In this document: in pieces, positions 7,627 through 16,794 of the stretch | Numbering within the stretch: position 1 is the first letter of the stretch | Layout of the letters: the number at the start of each line of letters is the position of its first letter | Source of the DNA: Ignavibacteriota bacterium | GTDB taxonomy: Bacteria; Bacteroidota; Ignavibacteria; Ignavibacteriales; Melioribacteraceae | DNA length: 64,000 nucleotides | Assembly (NCBI GenBank): GCA_016708125.1 | Contig: JADJGF010000001.1 | Location: forward strand, 2,068,001-2,132,000 | Direction: 5' to 3' | Program-made: the position numbers and the translations under genes | The notes under the pieces: model-generated | What the model was told of the DNA's origin: nothing | The model's database searches: none | The model's input: the letters and a program-made list of their open reading frames with translations, nothing else

Positions 7627-8851
7627 TATTAATTTAGTTTGGATAATTTTCTTAATTCCACAATATTTTTATGCGAAAGAAATTCATGTTGGAAAAGATC
7701 ATCCGATTAAAACTATTAAATCAGCTTTAAGTATTGCAAATACTAATGATAGAATAATTTTACATAGTGGAAAATATTTTGAACATGATATTGTTATTGA
7801 TAAGAAAATTGAATTAATAAGTTTTGAAAACTCCGTAATTGACGGTGAAAATAAATATCAAATTTTAACGGTAAAATCTGATTCAGTTAAAATATCCGGC
7901 ATTACTTTTATAAATACCGGAATTAGCTTTATCGATGATAATTCAGCCGTTAAATTAGATTCGGTTAAAGGATGTGAAATTTATAACAATACTTTTGATA
8001 ATAATTTTTTTGCAATCTATTTAGCTAAAACTTCGGATAGTATTGTGAGAGATAATGTTATTAAGGCATATACAAAAAAGGAATCATATTCTGGAAATGG
8101 AATTCATTTATGGTATTGTAAAAATATTACAGTAGATAAAAATTATATCAATGGTCATCGTGATGGAATTTATTTTGAGTTTGTTAGGGAAAGTCAAATT
8201 CAAAACAACATAAGTGTTAATAATTTACGATATGGATTGCATTTTATGTTTTCAGATAATTGCAGTTACTCGTATAATGAATTTTTGGAAAACGGCGCCG
8301 GTGTTGCTGTTATGTACACAAAAAAAGTTAAAATGTTTAAAAATAAATTTGAAAGAAATTGGGGACCAGCTTCTTATGGAATATTATTAAAAGACATATC
8401 AGATAGCGAAATTGAAAACAATTTCTTTTACAAAAATTCCAGCGGCATTTATGTTGAAGGCTCGAATAGAATAAATATCAATAATAATAATTTTACCGAA
8501 AATGGTTGGGCAATCCGCTTAATGGCAAATTCTATGGATAACCACTTTGAACGAAATAATTTTATTGGAAATTCTTTTGATGTAACGACAAACAGTACAA
8601 AAAACTTTAACTATTTTGAAAATAATTTCTGGTCGGATTACAAAGGATACGATATTGATAAAAACGGAATTGGTGATATTCCATACCGACCGGTAAAATT
8701 ATTTTCTTTAATTGTTGAGAAAAATAGACCGACAATGATTCTTTTGCGAAGTTTATTTACCGAAATTTTGGATGTTGCAGAAAAAATATTTCCGGTACTA
8801 ACACCGGAAACACTTATCGATGAATCTCCATCTATGAAAAGAATTTTATGA
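7595..8851 (+). CDS. nosD: NosD periplasmic copper-site maturation protein
   Basis: NosD is needed for assembly of the CuZ cluster in nitrous oxide reductase, working with the NosFY transporter. The protein has a Sec signal peptide (hydrophobic stretch IISINLVWIIFLIP, then YFYA). A right-handed parallel beta-helix of CASH type follows, with repeated short Asn/Gly-rich strands such as NNTFDNNFFAIYL and ENNFFYKNSSGIYV. The upstream in-frame TTG (7580) and ATG (7586) are possible starts, but ATG 7595 leaves a normal signal peptide. The 3' end overlaps nosF by 4 bp (ATGA), indicating translational coupling. Confidence 0.93.
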   Translation: MNGSTKQCIISINLVWIIFLIPQYFYAKEIHVGKDHPIKTIKSALSIANTNDRIILHSGKYFEHDIVIDKKIELISFENSVIDGENKYQILTVKSDSVKISGITFINTGISFIDDNSAVKLDSVKGCEIYNNTFDNNFFAIYLAKTSDSIVRDNVIKAYTKKESYSGNGIHLWYCKNITVDKNYINGHRDGIYFEFVRESQIQNNISVNNLRYGLHFMFSDNCSYSYNEFLENGAGVAVMYTKKVKMFKNKFERNWGPASYGILLKDISDSEIENNFFYKNSSGIYVEGSNRININNNNFTENGWAIRLMANSMDNHFERNNFIGNSFDVTTNSTKNFNYFENNFWSDYKGYDIDKNGIGDIPYRPVKLFSLIVEKNRPTMILLRSLFTEILDVAEKIFPVLTPETLIDESPSMKRIL

Positions 8852-9555
8852 TTAGAATTGAAAGTTTAGAAAAATTTTACGGTAAATTGTGTGTTCTAAA
8901 AAACATTGAATTATCAATAGAAAAAGGCAAAATCACTTATCTTGTTGGACCAAACGGTTCTGGGAAATCAACACTAATAAAAGCAATTCTTGGTTTAATA
9001 AAAAAGTATAACGGAACAATTTCTATTGATGGTAAAATTATTAACGGCGAAAGTGATCATAGAAATCTAATTGGTTATATGCCGCAGAGTGCAAGTTTTC
9101 CGGAAAATCTTTTAGTAAAAGATATTTTTTCTATGGTTAAAGATATTAGAAATTCCAAAACAATTGATGAAGAATTGATTTTGGAATTCTCACTTGAAAA
9201 GGAGATGAATAAAAAGTTAAAGAATCTTTCCGGCGGAACAATTCAAAAAGTTAATGCCGCAATTGCATTTTTATTTGATCCGCAAATATTAATTCTTGAT
9301 GAACCAACATCCGGCTTGGATCCGGTTTCAAGCAATATTTTAAAGAAAAAAATTCTAAAAGAAAATCAAAAAGGTAAAACAATATTTTTTACGTCCCACA
9401 TTATAAGTGAGTTGGAAGACCTTGCTCAAAACATAGCTTTTTTGTTAGATGGAAATTTATGGTTCAATGGAGCTAAAGAAGAATTGATAAATTCTACTAA
9501 TGAAAAAAATCTTGAAAAATCAATTGCATCAATAATGATAAAAAATTCAAAATGA
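8848..9555 (+). CDS. nosF: NosF ABC transporter ATPase
   Basis: Cytoplasmic ATPase of the NosDFY complex that drives maturation of nitrous oxide reductase. It has a Walker A GPNGSGKST at residues 34-42, the Q-loop in YMPQSA, the LSGGT signature, Walker B ILILDEPTSGLD and an H-loop TSHIISEL. Length 235 residues is normal for the family. It overlaps nosD at its start and nosY at its end, both by ATGA, so all three are probably translated from one message. Confidence 0.95.
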   Translation: MIRIESLEKFYGKLCVLKNIELSIEKGKITYLVGPNGSGKSTLIKAILGLIKKYNGTISIDGKIINGESDHRNLIGYMPQSASFPENLLVKDIFSMVKDIRNSKTIDEELILEFSLEKEMNKKLKNLSGGTIQKVNAAIAFLFDPQILILDEPTSGLDPVSSNILKKKILKENQKGKTIFFTSHIISELEDLAQNIAFLLDGNLWFNGAKEELINSTNEKNLEKSIASIMIKNSK

Positions 9556-10343
9556 ATAAAACTTTAAAAATTATCAAATATCAAATTAAGGACAATATTC
9601 AAAGCAGATGGATTATTGGATTTTTTATTTTTTTTCTGACTTTTACATATTGGTTAATAAATTTTACCGGAGATGCGCCAAAGGTAATTTTAAGTATTCT
9701 AAACATGATTTTAATTGTTATTCCGCTTATAAGTTTAGTGTTCGGATCAATTTATATTTACAACAATTTGAATTATATCAAATTTATGTTAACGCAGCCA
9801 ATTAAACGTCTTTCGCTTTATTTTGGTTTATACTTTGGTTTGGTAATTCCGTTATTATTTTGTTTGACTTTTGGAATTGGAATTGGCGTATTGACTTTTT
9901 TCCCACTGTTTGAAGAATATTTAAGCATTGTAATTTTACTTTTAATAACCGGACTTTTTCAAATTCTAATTTTTACAGCAATTGCATTTTTAATCGCAAC
10001 TTCAAATGATGATAAACTTAAAGGATTGGGGATATCAATATTTGTATGGCTGTTTTTTACAATAATTTATGATGGATTAATTTTATTTATACTTCAAACA
10101 TTTCAAGATTATCCGCTTGAAAGAATTGCGCTTGGATTAACAATGATAAATCCAGCTGATCTTGGCAGAATATTTATAATTCTAAAATTTGATGTATCTG
10201 CGTTAATGGGTTATACCGGAGCAGTTTTTGAAGATTTTTTTGGAAATAATGTTGGTCTAATAATTTCTTTATCTGTTCAGATAATTTGGTTTTTGATTAG
10301 CTTTATTTTTGGATTAAAAATATTTAAATCAAAGGATTTCTAA
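9552..10343 (+). CDS. nosY: NosY ABC transporter permease
   Basis: Integral membrane subunit partnering NosF. It has six predicted helices (roughly residues 20-40, 50-72, 88-117, 121-147, 157-180 and 236-258) and the ABC-2 permease layout. The NosDFY complex provides a component for CuZ biogenesis in the periplasm. It overlaps nosF by 4 bp and is the last gene of the cluster. The following 257 bp are AT-rich and show no further nos gene such as nosG or nosH. No strong terminator was recognised. Confidence 0.92.
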   Translation: MNKTLKIIKYQIKDNIQSRWIIGFFIFFLTFTYWLINFTGDAPKVILSILNMILIVIPLISLVFGSIYIYNNLNYIKFMLTQPIKRLSLYFGLYFGLVIPLLFCLTFGIGIGVLTFFPLFEEYLSIVILLLITGLFQILIFTAIAFLIATSNDDKLKGLGISIFVWLFFTIIYDGLILFILQTFQDYPLERIALGLTMINPADLGRIFIILKFDVSALMGYTGAVFEDFFGNNVGLIISLSVQIIWFLISFIFGLKIFKSKDF

Positions 10344-10636
10344 ACGATTTTGTTCTATAAAAAATTATATAAAAAATATACAATTTTGTTTTACAAACAC
10401 AACTTTCATTTTCTTTTTTACATTGTTTTAAGTATTCATGATACTTTCAGAATTATGAATTCTTGTCTTGATTAAATTTCCTATTATTACATGAAATACA
10501 AAGTTAGAGTCATTGGAAAAGACTTCGCACCAACCACGCTTAATAATTTTTTTTGCTAAAATATCGAAACTAAATCAATAATTGTTCGTAACAATATGCA
10601 TTGAAATATAATTCCATTTTTAAATATGATGGCAAA

Positions 10637-11251
10637 ATGATTAAGAAATATTCGGTTTTAATATCCATTACAATATCGGTGATTTTATTTATGATCGCAA
10701 CTTCTGTTTATCCAGGAGGTTCAATATTAGATAAGAATTCAATAGGCTTTGATTGGTCAAAAAACTTTATAAGCAATTTATTCTTAGAAAAAGCGTTAAA
10801 TGGTTTTGATAACACATCAAGAATTTGGGCAATCATAGGGATGGCAGTTCACTCAATTGGTTATGGAATATTCTTTATCAATACATCAAAAAAGATACCT
10901 CATAAACACAGTAAAAATGTCTTAAAATATGTGGGAACAGCTAACATAATATTTAATTTCCTAATTGCAACGCCATTGCATGATATTATGGTGACAATTT
11001 CGAGCACATTATCATTGCTGGGCATATTTTATATTACTGTATTTATTCTTAAGTCTAAACTTCATTTATTTAAAATCTTCAATATAGTTTGCTTATTAAC
11101 TTTTTATTTTACTTTATTTTTATATGGTACAGGGGATTGGGGATTATTGGCAATAATGCAGAAAGTATCTTTGTTATTTTCAATGATTTTAGTTTTAAGT
11201 ATAGAATATTTTATCAAGAAAGAAGATTTAATTCCAATTAAGCAATTGTAA
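10637..11251 (+). CDS. DUF998-like multi-pass membrane protein
   Basis: A hydrophobic protein with about six transmembrane helices. After the first helix comes the periplasmic-type motif YPGGSILDK...GFDWSKNFISNLF, which I recognise from a family of uncharacterised DUF998-like membrane proteins. No catalytic residues are evident. The frame can be extended to a TTG at 10601, but ATG 10637 (MIKKYSVLISI) gives a more natural beginning; neither has a good Shine-Dalgarno. It stands between the nos cluster and a terminator. Function unknown. Confidence 0.7.
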   Translation: MIKKYSVLISITISVILFMIATSVYPGGSILDKNSIGFDWSKNFISNLFLEKALNGFDNTSRIWAIIGMAVHSIGYGIFFINTSKKIPHKHSKNVLKYVGTANIIFNFLIATPLHDIMVTISSTLSLLGIFYITVFILKSKLHLFKIFNIVCLLTFYFTLFLYGTGDWGLLAIMQKVSLLFSMILVLSIEYFIKKEDLIPIKQL

Positions 11252-11286
11252 AAATTTTAATTATGCAAAAAATGTACAATTCTTAG

Positions 11287-11310
11287 AGCCCGTATTTTTT
11301 CGGGTTTTTC
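11287..11310 (+). terminator. Rho-independent terminator
   Basis: AGCCCG (11287-11292) pairs with CGGGTT (11301-11306), including one G-U pair, around an 8-nt loop, followed by a T-run. It lies 36 bp downstream of the membrane protein stop codon. Confidence 0.6.
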
Positions 11311-11435
11311 ATTTTAAAGAAAATTTCATCGAAGTACATTTCGAAGTAGAATATCTTAAAATTTTGTAACCAATAAATTTATTTTGAACAAAATAAGAAA
11401 TTCAATTTTACAATTAGAAACGGTGTTGTGCTATT

Positions 11436-11795
11436 TCATAACTTCTTTTTCCAATTTCCCAGCGCTACAGATAACTTGCTTGAAATTTCACCAAATGTAC
11501 CGCTGAAGTTTAATTCTTCCATTGCAGCGTCTCTTTTACCGGTTAATGCTAATCCAAGTGTGGAAGCTGCAGATTTATGAAATTTTGAATGTAAATCTTT
11601 TACTTTTTGGAAATCTTCTGTTCCTTTTTCAATACTTGGCAAACTTTCCAACCATTTACCAAATTCACAAACATTATCTTTTTGAACTATTGCTGTTTGG
11701 AATTCTGATTTGCCGGTTTCTATTGCACTAATTAGTCGGCGTTTCCAAATGGAATGATTATTTATTGCTGAATTTAATGCTTCCTTTGTTACCAT
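11436..11795 (-). CDS. Stand-alone CZB (chemoreceptor zinc-binding) domain protein
   Basis: A 119-residue protein consisting only of a CZB domain. The expected 3-His/1-Cys zinc site is visible: H14 in NNHSIWKRR, C43 in CEFGKWL, and H69 and H73 in HSKFHKSA. CZB domains usually sit at the end of chemoreceptors or diguanylate cyclases, where they sense zinc or hypochlorite. Here no partner domain is fused and no chemotaxis gene is adjacent. The start is well supported by a perfect GGAGGAAAT before ATG. It is a single-gene unit on the minus strand. Confidence 0.9.
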   Translation of the reverse strand: MVTKEALNSAINNHSIWKRRLISAIETGKSEFQTAIVQKDNVCEFGKWLESLPSIEKGTEDFQKVKDLHSKFHKSAASTLGLALTGKRDAAMEELNFSGTFGEISSKLSVALGNWKKKL

Positions 11796-12038
11796 ATTTC
11801 CTCCAAATTCATTTTAATTTATTATCGGGCAATATGTCTAAAAATTAAGATGTTAACATGAAATTGCAAAGTATTTGAGAATGTAAAAAAGTAGGATTTA
11901 ATTATATTAATTGCACAAAGAAAAATAGGGCATTATCCGTAAGTGAATAAAATGTAGATTCATTATATTTTAATTATTAAGTTTATAGATAAATTTTATG
12001 TAATAAACTCTAATTTTTTTGATTTACTTTTTGGCTTT

Positions 12039-15000
12039 ATGAATTCAAGCAAAACTTATTTTGAGAATTATACTCAATCAATTTCCGCAAAATTTTCTCA
12101 TCCTACAACTTCAGAAATGGGTTACAGAACCGATTTTGAAATTCTTCTAAAAGGAATTTTCGAATCAATAAACGTAAGCAGAATTGATCATGATGCAAAA
12201 GCCGTAAAAGGAAATAAACCAGATTTTATTATTCTAAAATTCGGCGTTCCGCTTCTTTATATTGAAGCAAAAGATATAGGCGTTTCTCTTGATAAAGTTG
12301 AAAAATCCGAGCAAATGGAACGTTATTTCGGTTATGCAAATTTGGTGTTAACGGATTATGTAGAATTCCGGTTTTACAGAAACGGCGAAAAATATCAAGA
12401 GCCGATTAAAATTGCGGAGTACGATTTAAAATCCCGCACTTTAAATTCGCTGCCAAATAATTTTGAACTTGCCGCAAAAACTTTAATTGATTTTACACAA
12501 TCGCATAAAGAACCAATTAAAAGCGGGCTTCATCTTGCTAAAATTATGGGCGGAAAAGCTCAAAGAATTAGAGATAATTTATTGCAGTTTCTTTCCAAAG
12601 ATTCTGAGAAAAATGTTGAAATAAATAAAATTTATAAAACCTTAAAAAAACTTCTTGTGCATGATCTTAAGTTAGAAAATTTTGCGGATATGTATGCGCA
12701 GACTTTAGTTTACGGTTTATTTGTCGCAAGATATTTTGATGAAACTCCCGAAAATTTTTCACGCCGCGAAGCTCGTGATCTCGTTCCAAAATCAAATCCT
12801 TTTTTACGTCATTTCTTTGATCATATTACCGGCGCCGATTTTGATAAACGCCTTGAATTTATTGTTGATGAACTTTGCGTAGTTTTTTCTCATGCAAATA
12901 TTTCGGAATTAATGAAGCAATATTTTAAAGATGATCTTTGGGGAAAGGCTAATGATGGTCCAGATCCAGTAATTCATTTTTATGAAGATTTTCTCCGTGA
13001 GTATGATGCAGAACTTCGTAAAAAAATGGGAGCTTATTATACGCCGCAGCCCGTTGTGCGCTTTATTGTTCGCGCTGTTGATCATATTCTAAAAACCGAA
13101 TTTAATCTTCCCAACGGTTTGGCTGATACTTCTAAATTGGAAAATGGAAATCACAAAGTTCAAATTCTTGATCCCGCAGTTGGAACCGGAACTTTTATCA
13201 GCGCAGCAATAAGAAATATTTATGAGCATTTGTTAAAAACCGGACAAAAAGGAAGATGGACTTCTTACGTTCATCACGATCTGCTTCCAAGAATTCACGG
13301 ATTTGAAATAATGATGGCGCCTTACACAATTGCGCATCTAAAATTAAGCATGGCTTTTAAGGAAACCGGATTTAACCATTTTAACAGAAGATTGGGAATT
13401 TATCTTACAAACTCTTTGGAAGAAGCCGATAATTTAAGCGATCTTTTTACCGGATTTGGTTTTGCGGAAAGTATTGCCGAAGAATCTAAAGAAGCAATCC
13501 AGATTAAAAACGAAACTCCCATTATGGTTGTTCTCGGAAATCCGCCGTACAGCGTTAGTTCATCCAATAAAGGTAAGTGGATTACGGATTTAATTAAAGA
13601 ATACAAAAAGGATTTGAATGAAAAAAATATTCAGCCGCTTTCTGATGATTATATAAAATTTATTCGTTACGCAGAACATTTTGTTGAAAAAAATAAAAGC
13701 GGAATTGTTGCAATGATTACAAACAATTCTTTTTTAGATGGAATTATTCACCGACAAATGCGTAAACATTTGCTTGAAACTTTTGATGAAATTTATATTT
13801 TGGATTTGCACGGAAACTCGAAAAAGAAAGAAACTGCGCCGGATGGAAGCAAAGATGAAAATGTTTTTAATATTATGCAAGGCGTTTCAATTTCAATAAT
13901 GATTAAGAAAAATATTAAAACAAAAACCTCCGAGGTTTATAAAAATTTGGCAACCGTAAAATTTGCAGAACTTTACGGAAAGCGAAATGAAAAATTTGAA
14001 AATCTTAATTCAAATAATTTGAATACAATTAAATGGAATGAATTAAAAATTACTGAACCGAATTTCTTTTTTACGAAAAAAGATTTTAGTGAAAAAGATG
14101 AATATGAAAAAGGATTTAAAATTGATAAACTATTTGCGAATTATGCTTCTGGAGTGGCAACTGCAAAAGATGGTTTTATAATTAAGTTTACACAAGCTGA
14201 GATAAAAGAACTTAAAATCAGTTTCGAAAAATATACCAATAAAGAAATTGCACAAAAAAATAAAATTGATCTGAATAAAGTTGAACTTGTAAAAAATGAT
14301 TTACCAAATATCGTAAATGACTTCACACAAATTCTTTATAGACCTTTTGATATTAGATATTCTTTGTATTCTCCCAATAGTGATGGAGTATATCAAAGAC
14401 CTCGCCCAGAAATTATGAAACATCTTTTACAAAAAAACATTGCCATTTTAACTTGTAAAAAACAAACGTCATTTGATTTTCAACATATTTACCTTTCAAA
14501 AAATATTGTAGATCGTTGTTCGGTATCTTTACAAACTGGTGAAGTTGGATACGCATTCCCACTTTATCTATATTCAAAAGACGGTACAAAAATCCCAAAC
14601 CTAAATAATGAAATTTTAGAAAAGATAGAATACATTGTTGGCAAAACAGAACCGGAAGAAATTTTAGATTACATTTATGCAATTTTGCACTCGCCGAATT
14701 ACCGCAAAAAATATAAAGAATTTTTAAAGATAGATTTTCCCCGGGTTCCATATCCAAAAGATAAAAACACATTTAACAAATTGGTAAAACTCGGCACAGA
14801 ATTACGCCAATTACATTTATTAGAATCACCAAAAGTAAATCAATTTATAACAACATTTCCCAATTTGGGATCAGACATTGTAGAGAAAATAAATTATACA
14901 AACGGAAACGTTATAATAAACGAAGAACAATATTTTGGAAACGTTCCGGAAATTGTATGGAATTTTTACATTGGCGGATATCAGCCGGCACAGAAATGGC

Positions 15001-15113
15001 TAAAAGATAGAAAAGGCAGAACACTAACAAATGATGAAATAGAACATTACCAAAAAATAATTGTTGCATTAACAGAAACAAACCGTATTATGCAAGAAAT
15101 TGATTTTGAGTAA
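12039..15113 (+). CDS. Type ISP / IIG-like single-chain restriction-modification enzyme
   Basis: A 1024-residue protein combining nuclease, methyltransferase and specificity regions. The N-terminus has a PD-(D/E)xK nuclease core with D62, E76 and K78 (PDF...YIEAK). The middle is an N6-adenine methylase with KKMGAYYTP, motif I DPAVGTGTF beginning at D378 and motif IV NPPYS at 501-505. The C-terminal part (RPFDIRYSLYS to GGYQPAQKWLKDRKGR) matches the type ISP target-recognition region. I see no helicase motifs between nuclease and methylase, so it resembles the helicase-free form. It sits alone with no other restriction or defence gene adjacent, except an MNT/HEPN pair 490 bp downstream. Confidence 0.92.
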   Translation: MNSSKTYFENYTQSISAKFSHPTTSEMGYRTDFEILLKGIFESINVSRIDHDAKAVKGNKPDFIILKFGVPLLYIEAKDIGVSLDKVEKSEQMERYFGYANLVLTDYVEFRFYRNGEKYQEPIKIAEYDLKSRTLNSLPNNFELAAKTLIDFTQSHKEPIKSGLHLAKIMGGKAQRIRDNLLQFLSKDSEKNVEINKIYKTLKKLLVHDLKLENFADMYAQTLVYGLFVARYFDETPENFSRREARDLVPKSNPFLRHFFDHITGADFDKRLEFIVDELCVVFSHANISELMKQYFKDDLWGKANDGPDPVIHFYEDFLREYDAELRKKMGAYYTPQPVVRFIVRAVDHILKTEFNLPNGLADTSKLENGNHKVQILDPAVGTGTFISAAIRNIYEHLLKTGQKGRWTSYVHHDLLPRIHGFEIMMAPYTIAHLKLSMAFKETGFNHFNRRLGIYLTNSLEEADNLSDLFTGFGFAESIAEESKEAIQIKNETPIMVVLGNPPYSVSSSNKGKWITDLIKEYKKDLNEKNIQPLSDDYIKFIRYAEHFVEKNKSGIVAMITNNSFLDGIIHRQMRKHLLETFDEIYILDLHGNSKKKETAPDGSKDENVFNIMQGVSISIMIKKNIKTKTSEVYKNLATVKFAELYGKRNEKFENLNSNNLNTIKWNELKITEPNFFFTKKDFSEKDEYEKGFKIDKLFANYASGVATAKDGFIIKFTQAEIKELKISFEKYTNKEIAQKNKIDLNKVELVKNDLPNIVNDFTQILYRPFDIRYSLYSPNSDGVYQRPRPEIMKHLLQKNIAILTCKKQTSFDFQHIYLSKNIVDRCSVSLQTGEVGYAFPLYLYSKDGTKIPNLNNEILEKIEYIVGKTEPEEILDYIYAILHSPNYRKKYKEFLKIDFPRVPYPKDKNTFNKLVKLGTELRQLHLLESPKVNQFITTFPNLGSDIVEKINYTNGNVIINEEQYFGNVPEIVWNFYIGGYQPAQKWLKDRKGRTLTNDEIEHYQKIIVALTETNRIMQEIDFE

Positions 15114-15194
15114 ATAATTTTACTTCATTTATACATTATTGAAATTCATATTCTCAAAAACCAAATTTTCTTCCGATTATACTAACATTAAGAA

Positions 15195-15320
15195 ACTTCT
15201 GAAAAATTAATTTAATGGTGCTTGTCATTCCCACGAAAGTGGGAATCCAGAGAGAATTAAATAGATTCCCGTCCGTCAGTTGACGGATCACGGGAATGAC
15301 ATTTTGAATATTTCAGAAGT
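15195..15320. repeat. Dispersed GTCAT...ATGAC repeat, copy 1 (with outer inverted repeats)
   Basis: The outer ends ACTTCTGAAA (15195-15204) and TTTCAGAAGT (15311-15320) are perfect inverted repeats. Inside them GTCATTCCC (15224-15232) pairs with GGGAATGAC (15292-15300). Two hairpins lie within: ATTCCCAC-GAAA-GTGGGAAT (15227-15246), which has a GNRA tetraloop, and TCCGTCA-GT-TGACGGA (15272-15287). It encodes no protein. Confidence 0.7.
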
Positions 15321-15552
15321 CTCATTAAAATATTTATAATTACTTATTTTATATAAAAATATTATAGTTTTAATTATTACAATAGTGAAAGATGATTCTG
15401 ATCATTTAGCGGAAACAAATAAATTGGGAATTAAATTTACTGCGGATTTTCCGTTAATTTTTAACTTCAAAATTGAAACAATTTCTTCTAAACCATTTTG
15501 AAAAAGTGTTATTATTTTGATTTGTGTTATGTTTGATATTATTTATTATTTT

Positions 15553-15593
15553 TATGTCAATAATTATAGACATATGTAACTTTTTATAGACAA
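15553..15593. promoter_or_regulatory. Operator-like repeats upstream of the MNT/HEPN pair
   Basis: TATGTC (15553-15558) and GACATA (15569-15574) form an inverted repeat with 10-nt spacing. TATAGACA also occurs twice as a direct repeat (about 15566-15573 and 15586-15593), ending 14 bp before the MNT start. The MNT protein carries a DNA-binding domain, so autoregulation is plausible. Not verified. Confidence 0.35.
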
Positions 15594-15606
15594 AGGAAAT
15601 TAAGAA

Positions 15607-16218
15607 ATGATAGTTAATAATGTTTTAAACAAATTATTTTCTGCACCAACATCAATTATGGTTTTAAGAGAATTATCATTGCGGAATACCGGAATAACTG
15701 GAAGGGAATTAGGCAGAGTAATAAATATTACACCGCAAGCCGTACATAATACACTTAGTAATTTAGAAACACTTAAAATTGTGAAAAGGGAATTTGCTGG
15801 AAGATCTCATTTCTTTACATTAAACAGAAATCATTTTCTAACGAAAAAAATTATTGAAAGTATTTTTGAATATGAAAGAGAATATCTAAAAAGTATTTTT
15901 GATAAAATAAAAAAGGAAATTGGCAAAGAAACATCAAGCATTATTCTATATGGAAGTGTTGCAAGAAAAGACGAGAATTGGGAAAGCGATTTTGATATTT
16001 GTATTGTATATAATAATGAGAAAAAACAAATTGAAGATAAAATTAAAAATTTAAGAACTAAGCTATACGATGACTATGGAATAACACTTGCACCTTATTA
16101 TGTTAGTCAAAAAGAATTTATTGAAGGGAACAAAAAAAATAAATCACCAATAAAAAATATAATAAATGAAGGAAAAGTTATTTCGGGCTTATCAATAAGC
16201 AGGTTAATAAATGGTTAA
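15607..16218 (+). CDS. Winged-HTH plus MNT-type nucleotidyltransferase
   Basis: A 203-residue protein with two parts. Residues about 5-75 form a MarR/ArsR-like winged helix (TGRELGRVINITPQAVHNTLSNLE). Residues about 108-190 form a minimal nucleotidyltransferase with GSVAR at 116-120 and the metal-binding D128 and D130 (SDFDICIV). MNT proteins paired with HEPN proteins can act as antitoxins that nucleotidylate the toxin. Its gene overlaps the HEPN gene by 8 bp, supporting such a pair. The fused HTH suggests it also represses its own operon. Confidence 0.88.
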   Translation: MIVNNVLNKLFSAPTSIMVLRELSLRNTGITGRELGRVINITPQAVHNTLSNLETLKIVKREFAGRSHFFTLNRNHFLTKKIIESIFEYEREYLKSIFDKIKKEIGKETSSIILYGSVARKDENWESDFDICIVYNNEKKQIEDKIKNLRTKLYDDYGITLAPYYVSQKEFIEGNKKNKSPIKNIINEGKVISGLSISRLING

Positions 16219-16618
16219 AAAAGTATCACGTAAACAGTATGAAACATCGAACTATAAAAACTTTTTAAAAGTTGCAGAAAATTTTATAAATGGAGCAGAC
16301 TTAGCCTTAGATTATGAATACTACAATGCTGCCGGAGTTTTAATAATTCATTCAGCTATTGCATTAGCCGATGCAGTTACTATTCGTTTCGGATCAGTAA
16401 AATGTACGGGCGAAAATCATTATGAAATTATAAAATTACTTCAGGAAACTGCGCCAAATTCTAAGCAGACATCGGTTGCAATAACTCATTTTGATAAATT
16501 AATTGATCATAAAAATGCTGTATCGTACCAAGGTGAAATTTATGATTCGGCTGATATAAAAACTTTAAGAAAACATTATGAAAGATTTTCAGTTTGGGTT
16601 AAATCAATTTTGGAATAA
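16211..16618 (+). CDS. HEPN-domain protein paired with MNT, catalytic motif not evident
   Basis: A 135-residue all-helical HEPN protein. The first helix pair has the DLALDYEYYNAAGVLIIHSAI pattern common to HEPN proteins. The second half has LIDHKNAVSYQGEIYDSADIKT, typical of this family's last helices. The classical RNase motif Rx4-6H is not visible: at the corresponding place the sequence reads KNAVSY (residues 101-106). It may therefore be a non-RNase HEPN, act by a different motif, or be an inactivated toxin. It is translationally coupled to the MNT gene. Confidence 0.8.
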   Translation: MVKKVSRKQYETSNYKNFLKVAENFINGADLALDYEYYNAAGVLIIHSAIALADAVTIRFGSVKCTGENHYEIIKLLQETAPNSKQTSVAITHFDKLIDHKNAVSYQGEIYDSADIKTLRKHYERFSVWVKSILE

Positions 16619-16794
16619 GAAATTAAATTATTACATATTCATCTGCTGCGATTAAGTTTTAATATTTTTTCAATTGCGTAAAAAGTTATGTGTAAGTGAA
16701 TCGGTAAAACCGATGAAATTATTGTGAAACAATACCAAACATGTAGAACACCCCACTCAGTTGCTTAAAATTATATCAGTAAATAAATAATAGA

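Larger units (their letters stand above)
15114..15606. other. 493-bp intergenic region with dispersed repeat and operator-like sites
   Basis: The left part holds a member of the GTCAT...ATGAC repeat family (separate entry). The right part holds operator-like repeats before the MNT gene. Between them a 38-codon open frame (15385-15501, GTG start) has no Shine-Dalgarno and no recognisable domain, and is probably chance or a remnant. Confidence 0.5.

Noticed and set aside
14413..14772. Long minus-strand frame inside the restriction-modification gene
   Set aside because: Antisense to a well-supported coding region and with no family resemblance.
15385..15501. 38-codon open frame upstream of the MNT gene
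   Set aside because: GTG start without a Shine-Dalgarno, no recognisable domain, and located in a repeat-containing intergenic region.
16700..16714. ATCGGT-AAA-ACCGAT hairpin as terminator of the HEPN gene
   Set aside because: The stem is good but no T-run follows, so there is no support for termination.
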